A stretch of DNA of 64,000 bases from Crocosphaera sp. (lineage in GTDB: Bacteria > Cyanobacteriota > Cyanobacteriia > Cyanobacteriales > Microcystaceae): the NCBI RefSeq assembly GCF_030064895.1, contig NZ_JASJEB010000003.1:1-64000 (forward strand). Reading direction: 5' to 3'. Position 1 is the stretch's first letter. Each line of letters starts with the position of its first letter. Below, piece by piece: positions 1-7,331 of this stretch. The notes below the pieces were generated by a model. The model did no database searches. It worked only from the letters and a program-made list of their open reading frames with translations, and was not told the DNA's origin. The position numbers and the translations under genes are program-made.

Positions 1-104
1 ATATATCTGACGGATAAGAACGTCTCTTCATAAAACTGTCATAAAAACTTATTCCATAGTTTTATAACCACAAATCTGTGCCGCCTAATTTCTTTATCTT
101 TTCT

Positions 105-2429
105 TTACAAACAGTCTCTAACTCTTTCTGATTTTAGAGATAAAAGATTTCTGATTTCGATGGCTTTTTGCCTCAAGGTTACAATAGTCGTTTTTCTCTC
201 CGCTTCTTGTCGCTGAAAATTAGCAAAAATACCAAATGCACCCACCACCAACGTTGACATCAATGCCACTATAGTGCGAGTTTGAGCTGCCTTGCGAGCC
301 TTTTTTTCTTGTTCTAATTCACGATTACGGCGCGCTTTTTCTTCTTGTTGTTTCCTATCACGCAATTCTAAACTTAACTCAATATAATTTCGCTGAGATT
401 TGCTCAAATTGTCCGAAGATTCTTGCAACCAAACTTCTGCTTCTCCTAAAGGGACATTCTGTAATAATGCTCCATCATTTCTTTCACTCGTCTCCCATTC
501 CTGTATTCTTACCTTAAGTCTTTCCTGCCAAGTACGAAACTCCCGATTTTTCTCTATCCAATCTCGTAGCGTTCCCCATTCTCGAATCAATGCTTCATGA
601 ATAATCTCAACGATTTCTTGTTCAGTTTCCTCTTTTTCATCAGTTTTCTCGATTTTATTCGTTACCACCAAACGAGCGGAAGCCAACTTTGTCACTAAAT
701 CCCAATTATCTTCTCTCACCTCATCACGAGTTGCTGATCTTCGAGTATCTTCTGTTCCTTCTCCTGGACGTACCAACTGAATAAACACCTGTTGCGCTTT
801 TTCTTTATCCTCCTCACTCAAATCTTCATATTGTTCTTGTGCATATTTAGCCAGTGCCTTTTCCACACCCCCAATGTCTTCATAAGCTTGATGGGTTAAC
901 TGACCATTTTGCTGTTTTGCCCACATTTTTTCCAACGCAAACTCTAGCAATGGCAAGTTTCCTGGTTCCTTCTCCACTGCTTTTAAAATACGCTCTGTTA
1001 ACCCAGATTCCAGTCTTACTCCCAGTAGTTGGGCTGGTTTTTCAATGGCCTCTTGGAGTTCTTCATGATTCATCGGACCCAGTTTTCGGTCAGCATCCTG
1101 TAAAGCATCAGCAAAGGGACGATAAGAAAGAGCATAGCCAAAAAAGTCAGCCCTTAAGGTAAGAACAAGCTTGAAATTCTCTGTCTGATTGACTGTTTCC
1201 AATAATTGATCTAGAAATAACTGGCGTTCTGAATTATCTTGACAAAGGGTGTAGAGTTCCTCAAATTGGTCTGCTATGAGCAATATCTGGGTACATTTGT
1301 TCCTTTCGAGAACATCCTCGATGACATCTCGTAACTTTCTTTTTCCCTGCTCAATCTTTTCTAGGGTTTCTTCCATTTGAGTTAGAGGATCTATTTCCTT
1401 GATTTTCCGCAAAGAAACTAACTTCTTGATCAAATTATATAAAGGGCGATTACCTGGACGAAATGACTCAATTAACCAACCTTCTTGGGAACGTAACTGA
1501 GGAATTAACCCTGCAAACACCACCGAAGACTTTCCACTCCCAGATGCTCCAATTACCGGCACTAGAGACTGTTTCTGCACCGCTTTATAGCAGTCGCCAA
1601 AGCTATTAGGACATTTTTCTGTTCCCTGTTCCCTGTTCCCTGTTCCCTTAAAATATAATTTATGTGTCCTAACTAGCCTGTCTATTGCTATAACTAATTC
1701 TTCAGTAAAAGTTTTTCGTCCAAAGAAATATTGAGCATCCTGCTCTCTAAAAGCAAACAAACCCCGATAGGGACAAGGGGGAATCGCTTGCTCTGCTAAT
1801 TCTGGACAAGCATTAATAAGCTGAGTGGTGGGAATAATAAAAGCTGCCCTATTTTCTGGTCGCCCACTATCAATGGCCACAGTCATTCCTGCTACCCCAT
1901 CTAGCTGCTCATCCCAGACGGGAGAACCGCTAAACCCAGGCTCAATACGATAAGCAGAAGAGGGTAAGACATCTATTTGCACTCGACCATTTCCCTGTTT
2001 CTCCCTGATGATGCCATCGGTATAGACTCCTGATGATTGCCCTTTGGGAAAGCCAAAAACTCGAAAGGGATGTTTCCAGAGGTTTTCTGCTGTAATCAAT
2101 CGTATGGGTTGGATTCCTTCTGGCAGAGGGCTTTCCAGTTCTAATAAAGCCATATCTGCTCCCGTTTCTGGCAGAATAGAAGAACTTGGTTGAACAGGTA
2201 TCCAGCGAACAACTTTCCCCTTAAGAATTTTTCCCGATGCTACTAAGGGAAAATCTAAACAGATTTCTTTATCGGGTTCATCGATCGCATTTAAAGGTTT
2301 TCCCAATGCTGCATTAACCACATGAGCGCAGGTGAGAATGTGCTTATCAGATACCAGGAAACCAGCACCAACCACCTTGTCATTGGCTCGACGAATTCTG
2401 GCGATCGCTTCTAGTCGTTGAAAGGTCAT
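105..2429 (-). CDS. Trypsin-like protease fused to nSTAND ATPase, WD40-less
   Basis: Predicted sensor/effector ATPase of the STAND class joined to a serine-protease domain. Residues 1-215 form a trypsin/HtrA-like domain with His36 (TCAHVV), Asp92 (GADMALLELE) and Ser167 (GFSGSP), so the triad looks intact. The linker PYRGLFAF..FFGR (about 220-237) precedes an nSTAND NTPase with Walker A GASGSGKSS (294-302) and Walker B-like ILLIADQFEELY (about 380). One membrane segment lies near residues 720-740. Homologues usually continue into WD40 repeats; here the protein stops in the linker just after the membrane segment, so the C-terminus looks truncated. Residues about 250-283 are an extra segment encoded by an inserted palindromic element. 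The Trypco1 gene ends 13 bp upstream, giving a two-gene operon. Known family context: predicted NTP-dependent conflict systems. The biological role here is inferred. Confidence 0.85.
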   Translation of the reverse strand: MTFQRLEAIARIRRANDKVVGAGFLVSDKHILTCAHVVNAALGKPLNAIDEPDKEICLDFPLVASGKILKGKVVRWIPVQPSSSILPETGADMALLELESPLPEGIQPIRLITAENLWKHPFRVFGFPKGQSSGVYTDGIIREKQGNGRVQIDVLPSSAYRIEPGFSGSPVWDEQLDGVAGMTVAIDSGRPENRAAFIIPTTQLINACPELAEQAIPPCPYRGLFAFREQDAQYFFGRKTFTEELVIAIDRLVRTHKLYFKGTGNREQGTEKCPNSFGDCYKAVQKQSLVPVIGASGSGKSSVVFAGLIPQLRSQEGWLIESFRPGNRPLYNLIKKLVSLRKIKEIDPLTQMEETLEKIEQGKRKLRDVIEDVLERNKCTQILLIADQFEELYTLCQDNSERQLFLDQLLETVNQTENFKLVLTLRADFFGYALSYRPFADALQDADRKLGPMNHEELQEAIEKPAQLLGVRLESGLTERILKAVEKEPGNLPLLEFALEKMWAKQQNGQLTHQAYEDIGGVEKALAKYAQEQYEDLSEEDKEKAQQVFIQLVRPGEGTEDTRRSATRDEVREDNWDLVTKLASARLVVTNKIEKTDEKEETEQEIVEIIHEALIREWGTLRDWIEKNREFRTWQERLKVRIQEWETSERNDGALLQNVPLGEAEVWLQESSDNLSKSQRNYIELSLELRDRKQQEEKARRNRELEQEKKARKAAQTRTIVALMSTLVVGAFGIFANFQRQEAERKTTIVTLRQKAIEIRNLLSLKSERVRDCL
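1585..1693. repeat. MITE-like palindromic insertion inside the nSTAND gene
   Basis: Imperfect inverted arms TTATAGCA..AGCTATTAGGACA (1585-1613) and TGTCCTAACTAGCC..TGCTATAA (1665-1693) flank four exact copies of the heptamer GTTCCCT (1621-1648). The element keeps the host reading frame open. It falls just before Walker A, where relatives read straight from the N-terminal helix into VQKxxLVxVIG. No transposase is encoded; the form fits a non-autonomous element. Confidence 0.7.
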
Positions 2430-2442
2430 GATTCACTACATC

Positions 2443-2772
2443 TCACTTCTTCCACTTTAAGGTAATTTCATAGTTGCCTTCCACATTAGCAGAAGCAATA
2501 ATCGCACCCATCTCAGCCGTCATCTTTACCCCGAATTTTACCTCTATTTCATCAGGAGAGTCTTTCAATTCACGGACTTTACCGATAATATTAGCAGCTA
2601 CAGGCTTAATTTTATCCATCGCATCGGCAAAGGAAGTTTGAGCTTGAACAACCACTTGTTGCCCAGGGTAATTTGCTACCAGTCCTTCATCGACCTCGGA
2701 TGTCGGCAACTCCTCTACTTCTACTAGAATCGAGTCATCGCCATCGAGAGAATATTTTATCAAGGGTTTCAC
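2443..2772 (-). CDS. Trypsin-co-occurring domain protein (Trypco1)
   Basis: 109-residue single-domain protein matching the Trypco1 pattern as I know it: an N-terminal strand with ILVEVEE, a central helix (SFADAMDKIKPVAANII), then the strongly conserved DEIEVKFGVKMTAEMGAIIASA and a terminal strand ending in LKWKK. Members sit beside trypsin-like/nSTAND genes and are thought to be a partner or substrate of the protease. Here the stop codon is only 13 bp before the protease-ATPase start, so the two are probably co-transcribed. No signal peptide or membrane segment is visible. Molecular function unproven. Confidence 0.85.
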   Translation of the reverse strand: MKPLIKYSLDGDDSILVEVEELPTSEVDEGLVANYPGQQVVVQAQTSFADAMDKIKPVAANIIGKVRELKDSPDEIEVKFGVKMTAEMGAIIASANVEGNYEITLKWKK

Positions 2773-2801
2773 TGTTTTTATCTGCTCGCTTATTGCAGTT
2801 T

Positions 2802-2987
2802 CTATCTTTTGTTATAGAAAGTATATACGAAAAATTGTTGACTGGATAAACTAAATAAAAAAGAGTCAGAAACTTGATAATTTTCATGACTCTTTCTTAA
2901 TTCTATATAATTTAATCTTGTGGTTAATATCGGTTCTGGTATTTTTTCAATGCGGTGAATAATGTCTTGTTTTGTAATCATAATCAA
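2802..2987 (-). pseudogene. Degenerate DUF2281/antitoxin-like fragment
   Basis: The first 30 or so residues (MITKQDIIHRIEKIPEPIL) resemble the start of DUF2281-type small proteins that often act as antitoxins in cyanobacteria, but after that the reading frame gives unrelated sequence and stops at 61 codons. It looks like a frameshifted or truncated remnant. No toxin partner is visible next to it. Confidence 0.35.
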
Positions 2988-2999
2988 TATCCCAACTCT

Positions 3000-3152
3000 T
3001 TAATTACCACAATTATTGCTATCAGAATTTTTGAGATCCTGTTTTAATTGTTTATTGCGTTTTTTAAGCTGTCTTAATCTAGCAGATGCTAGACGACCCT
3101 TATCATTACGCCGATTCATTTTACGGGGAGATTCCCATGATTTGATGCGCAT
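3000..3152 (-). CDS. Small basic hypothetical protein (50 aa)
   Basis: A 50-codon frame starting at ATG 3152 encodes a strongly basic, helical peptide (RRNDKGRLASARLRQLKKRN in the middle). I do not recognise the family. It lies 12 bp upstream of the degenerate DUF2281-like fragment on the same strand, so both may descend from one small module. The lysine/arginine content suggests nucleic-acid contact, but coding status is uncertain. Confidence 0.3.
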   Translation of the reverse strand: MRIKSWESPRKMNRRNDKGRLASARLRQLKKRNKQLKQDLKNSDSNNCGN

Positions 3153-3230
3153 AATTTTTCTGTTCTTCTTTCATATACTACATTCTACTATAACATACTA
3201 CATATAATTGTCCATTGTCCATTATTCAAC

Positions 3231-3794
3231 TTACATATTACGTTTTAATTGATCTAACTCATCATCTAATTCCCACTTTTGAAACTCTACTTCTAGGGGG
3301 TCATTAGCCTTATTGTAGGTATTATAATTAATTTTCTCATTCCATCCCTTTGTATCATAATCAGTTTTAGCTTGATTGGCTTGAGCTTGCCTTGCTTTAG
3401 CTTGTAATTCCTCCTTTCTCTTTCTAATTTGAGTTAATAAGGTTTTTCCATTAGCAAGTTGTTGTTTAGCTGCTTCCATTTGGCCCCATAATTGATTACC
3501 TTGACGCAAGAGAGTTGCCTCTCTTTCTTGGGCCCTTTGAGCTAAATCTAAACGTCCGGCAGCTTTAGCTTTAGCTACTCGTTTATGCCAAGCTTGAATA
3601 TCTTCAGCTAAAGATAAAATATCAGCTTCTAGACGTTTTTTTTGACCTTCCTTTTCAACAATTAATTTTAGGGCTTCTTCTTCCTGTTCTCTTAATTGTT
3701 CCAAAAGAGCTTGTAATTCCAAATGGGGATTATTTTTCAGGAATTCTTCTAAGCGTGTTTCTAGAAAGCGACTGAAATCATCAAAAATACTCAT
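3231..3794 (-). CDS. TIGR04376 family coiled-coil protein
   Basis: 187 residues, almost entirely predicted coiled coil rich in Q, E, K and A from about residue 15 to 145, with N-terminus MSIFDDFSRFLETRLEEFL and C-terminus DPLEVEFQKWELDDELDQLK. This matches the cyanobacterial TIGR04376 family, distantly PspA-like in composition. No signal peptide or membrane segment. It follows the PulC-like gene by 29 bp on the same strand, suggesting one transcript. Function of the family is unknown; a membrane-associated structural role is an inference from the coiled-coil architecture. Confidence 0.75.
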   Translation of the reverse strand: MSIFDDFSRFLETRLEEFLKNNPHLELQALLEQLREQEEEALKLIVEKEGQKKRLEADILSLAEDIQAWHKRVAKAKAAGRLDLAQRAQEREATLLRQGNQLWGQMEAAKQQLANGKTLLTQIRKRKEELQAKARQAQANQAKTDYDTKGWNEKINYNTYNKANDPLEVEFQKWELDDELDQLKRNM

Positions 3795-3823
3795 AACAGC
3801 AATAATAAATTCTAATATTTCAA

Positions 3824-4525
3824 TTAAAAACCCTGTCCAACTTCCACATATTTAGTCTGACCATTGTGATAAATAATGGCTTGTTGATTTTGCACTCCCA
3901 TCAGAATACCACCACTACTACCCACAGCTTCCCCAATCTCAAAGCGTCGACTGATTCCATTGAAGGTAAAAATAGCAGTTGATTGTTCTCCCGATTCCAA
4001 AACCCCTACCAACTGGTGGCCAGTATTTTGGGGTAGTTGGTTATTAATAGCAATTTCTGGGGGGATAGAAACGGTATTTTGCTCAGGGTTTAAGACAGCA
4101 GTAGGGGGACGTAAAGGAGGGGCAGGAGAAATGTTATTACTAGGTGGAGAAGGAGGTTGTAGAGAAGGAGGAGTGAAGTTTGACTGATTGGGGGGATACA
4201 TTGGCACATAAATCCGTTCTATTACCTTTTCTGGGGTAGGAGGTGAAGGGGGTTGGATAGGCAGGGTTGAGGATTTTTTATCTTCAGGGTTGACTAAAGT
4301 TTTTGCGGTTGACGTTTGGTTAATAACGTTCAAAGACTGTTGTAAATAAGCGATGAACTCAGCATTATCAGGATTAGGGTTAGATTGTTCCGTTTTTTGT
4401 TCTTTTTGCTCAGATAAATAATACAATGCCCACATTAAAGCCAATAAAAAGTAAACACAGGCAGCCCCGAAAAAGACTTTATCAAGATGTTTGGGTATTT
4501 TCCGATCGCTTTGAGTTGGATGCAC
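3824..4525 (-). CDS. Single-pass membrane protein with PulC-like C-terminal domain
   Basis: 233 residues: short cytoplasmic N-terminus, one membrane segment at about 18-38 (VFFGAACVYFLLALMWAL), a long Pro/Ser/Gln-rich spacer (about 45-155) and a C-terminal domain (about 165-233; LVGVLESGEQSTAIFTF, FEIGEAV, GILMGVQNQQAII). This architecture and the C-terminal pattern resemble the HR domain of GspC/PulC, the inner-membrane clamp protein of type II secretion, but no other secretion genes are nearby. A periplasmic anchor or adaptor role is inferred. Probably the first gene of a pair with the TIGR04376 protein. Confidence 0.65.
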   Translation of the reverse strand: MHPTQSDRKIPKHLDKVFFGAACVYFLLALMWALYYLSEQKEQKTEQSNPNPDNAEFIAYLQQSLNVINQTSTAKTLVNPEDKKSSTLPIQPPSPPTPEKVIERIYVPMYPPNQSNFTPPSLQPPSPPSNNISPAPPLRPPTAVLNPEQNTVSIPPEIAINNQLPQNTGHQLVGVLESGEQSTAIFTFNGISRRFEIGEAVGSSGGILMGVQNQQAIIYHNGQTKYVEVGQGF

Positions 4526-4696
4526 AGGATTTTCTCCTCACCGATATAGCTTAATTATCATTATTATCTTAACTTTAGCAGCCTTAAAGATTGCCAAAGT
4601 AAGGGAACCAAAAAAAAGACGCTTAAGGATGATGTTAGTTTCAGTCAGGTTTTCGGGAATGTTATAAGTATATGTCCTTGCTCTCGATAAACCGTG

Positions 4697-7282
4697 ATGA
4701 GTAATGTTTCAGAAGTCCGACATTTGTTAGTAATCGCCGATCAACAATCTCGACGTATTGTCCCTTTAACAGATAATACTTATTCCATTGGTCGCGATCC
4801 CAATAGTAATATTTTGTTATACGATCGCCAAGTTTCTCGTCATCATGCGACTTTATTAAAGATTGATGATAACACTACCAAGAATGATCAACCCTGTTAT
4901 CGGATTATTGACGGTAATTTAGAGGGAAAAAAAAGTACCAATGGCATAGCTGTCAATGGGAAAAATTGTCTATCTCATGATTTAGCCCCAGGAGATTTAA
5001 TTCGTTTTGGCAGTCAATGTCAAGCCAACTATCATATAATTGCTGATTCTTCTGAACTAGCTTTATTACAAGATTCAGATCCTAGTAAAGAGCTTAATAG
5101 TTCTTTACCTTTAGAAGATTTACTCTGTGAAAATCCAGTTGCTTCTCTTGATGAAATTTTCTTAGAAGATGAGGAAGATCAGGAAGATCAGGAAGAACAA
5201 CCTGAAACAATGGCATTGAAGAATAAGGAGAAAAAAAACGCTTCAGAACATTTTCAAAATCAAGTATCTTTAGCTGATTCTAATCCCAATCCCATTATAG
5301 AAGTTGATTTTAAAGGGCAGATTGTCTATGTCAATGCAGCTGCAAAGATAAAGTTTCCTGACTTGAATAAATTACAAGCATTACATCCGATTTTACAAAA
5401 TCTTATTGGTAATAGAACTCCAACAGAAGGAACTTCTTTTGTTAGAGAAATACAAGTTGAGCAAAGTTTTTTTGAACAGCATATTCATTATTTAAAAGAA
5501 AGTGAATGTTTAAGAAGTTATTTATTTGAGATTACAAAGTATCGTAAAAGAGAAATTCAGTTAGTCACCGGAAAAGACCGCTATCGTTTCTTTTTTGAGC
5601 AAAGTACAGAAGGAATTTTAGTGATTAATCCAGATACAAAGCATATTGTTGAAGCAAATCAAGCTTATTGTAAATTATTAGGCTATAGTAGTGCTGAAAT
5701 TATTGGTTGTAATCTTTATCAATTATTAGAAACAAAAAAAGATACTTTTAACAAAATATTAAAACAAATCACTCCAGAAAATCCTTACATAATTAGAGAA
5801 GCTTTTCACCGTCATCAAAATGGTTCATTGTTAGCAGTTGCTGGCAAAATTAACCTAACTAACTATCAAGGACAAGAGATTTTGTGTTTAATTGTGCGCG
5901 ATATTCGTGACCGAAAACAAGCAGAAGAAGAATTACAATATCAACTCCTCCATGACCCTCTAACCAATTTACCCAATCGACAACTATTTAAGCAGCAATT
6001 AGAAACAGCTTTAGCCCATGCCCAACGCCATGAACATTTACTGGCAGTTATGTTTATTGATCTTGATTCTTTTATCCACATTAATAATACTTTAGGTCAT
6101 TCTTTGGGGGATCAAGTATTAAAAAGTTTTGCGGAAAGATTAAGTTCTTGTATTCGTGCAGGAGATATGGTGAGTCGTTGGGGAAGTGATGAATTTGTTT
6201 TATTATTACCTCAAATTAAAAACACAGAAGACACCGTTAAATTAGCCCAACGTATTTTTGATAACCTACAACTTCCCTTTATTTTGGATGAACATCGTCT
6301 GCAAATTAAATGTAGTATTGGTATTGCTATTTATCCCCAAGATGGAGACAATGTAGAGAAATTATTAAAAAATGCAGATACGGCTTTATATCAGACAAAA
6401 GAACAAGGAAAAAATCACTATCAATTTTACAGTCCCCATCTCACCGCAGAAGCAGAAATGTTATTGCGTTTAGAGAGTCTTCTACATCAAGCTTTAGAGA
6501 AGAAACAATTCTTCCTTGAGTATCAACCTCAACTGCAATATAAAACTGGAAAAATTGTTGGGATGGAAGCATTGTTGCGCTGGGAAAACCCTGCTTTTGG
6601 GGTCATTATGCCTCAAAAATTCTTACCATTAGCGGCTAAAACTAACCTAATTTTACATTTGAGTAAATGGGTTTTAAAAACAGCTTGTGAACAAAATTTG
6701 TCTTGGCAAAAAGATAATTTACCCCCAGTTCCTGTAACAGTCAATTTATCGGCAAAGGAATTTCAACAACCCCATTTAGCCACAGTGGTAGCCAGTATTC
6801 TCGATAAAACCGGTCTAGATCCTCAATGGTTAGAATTAGAAATCACCGAGTCAACCTTACGGCAAAATTTACAATTGGCTCGTAAAACAATACAGGATCT
6901 ACAAAATTTAGGAGTTCGTATTGCCTTGGATGATTTTGGACGGGGTTTTTCTTCTTTAGGATACCTCAAACAATTTTCATTCCGTACTTTAAAACTTGAT
7001 CAAAACTTCATCCGAGACTTACGAGGAACCTCGGAAGAATTAGGGTTAATTGCTGCGGTTTTAGCAATTGGAAAAGGTTTTAATATGCGTGTTGTTGCGG
7101 AAGGAGTGGAAACTTCTGAACAATTAAAAATATTAGAAAATCTCGATTGTACCGAGATTCAAGGCTATTGGTTTAGTCGTCCTTTAGTTACCAAAGAAGC
7201 AACAGAACTACTAAGTAAAATTGCGAGAAACGATTATATAGATTCTGCAAATTCTATGTCTTTACCGATGATAGATAGTTAG
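4697..7282 (+). CDS. FHA-PAS-GGDEF-EAL cyclic-di-GMP signalling protein 1
   Basis: 861 residues from the ATG at 4697 (a GTG lies one codon earlier). Order: FHA domain (about 25-110; YSIGRD, VSRHHATL, STNGIAVNG), an acidic linker, two PAS-like modules (about 188-265 and 295-405), GGDEF (about 415-580) and EAL (about 590-845). The cyclase signature is GSDEF rather than GGDEF, a substitution compatible with activity in some proteins. An I-site RAGD sits five residues before it. EAL catalytic elements are present: MEALLRW, VNLS, ELEITE, LDDFG, LKLD, AEGVE. It could make or degrade c-di-GMP in response to a phosphothreonine partner bound by FHA and a PAS-sensed signal. First of three tandem paralogues. 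Confidence 0.9.
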   Translation: MSNVSEVRHLLVIADQQSRRIVPLTDNTYSIGRDPNSNILLYDRQVSRHHATLLKIDDNTTKNDQPCYRIIDGNLEGKKSTNGIAVNGKNCLSHDLAPGDLIRFGSQCQANYHIIADSSELALLQDSDPSKELNSSLPLEDLLCENPVASLDEIFLEDEEDQEDQEEQPETMALKNKEKKNASEHFQNQVSLADSNPNPIIEVDFKGQIVYVNAAAKIKFPDLNKLQALHPILQNLIGNRTPTEGTSFVREIQVEQSFFEQHIHYLKESECLRSYLFEITKYRKREIQLVTGKDRYRFFFEQSTEGILVINPDTKHIVEANQAYCKLLGYSSAEIIGCNLYQLLETKKDTFNKILKQITPENPYIIREAFHRHQNGSLLAVAGKINLTNYQGQEILCLIVRDIRDRKQAEEELQYQLLHDPLTNLPNRQLFKQQLETALAHAQRHEHLLAVMFIDLDSFIHINNTLGHSLGDQVLKSFAERLSSCIRAGDMVSRWGSDEFVLLLPQIKNTEDTVKLAQRIFDNLQLPFILDEHRLQIKCSIGIAIYPQDGDNVEKLLKNADTALYQTKEQGKNHYQFYSPHLTAEAEMLLRLESLLHQALEKKQFFLEYQPQLQYKTGKIVGMEALLRWENPAFGVIMPQKFLPLAAKTNLILHLSKWVLKTACEQNLSWQKDNLPPVPVTVNLSAKEFQQPHLATVVASILDKTGLDPQWLELEITESTLRQNLQLARKTIQDLQNLGVRIALDDFGRGFSSLGYLKQFSFRTLKLDQNFIRDLRGTSEELGLIAAVLAIGKGFNMRVVAEGVETSEQLKILENLDCTEIQGYWFSRPLVTKEATELLSKIARNDYIDSANSMSLPMIDS

Positions 7283-7331
7283 TTTCTAGACGGTTCTGGG
7301 AACAATAGGAATAGCCTTTGTTTGTGTATCT

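Noticed and set aside
3016-3207. 63-codon plus-strand frame
   Set aside because: It is antisense to a better minus-strand frame (3000-3152), is rich in Arg/Leu/Phe runs and resembles no family.
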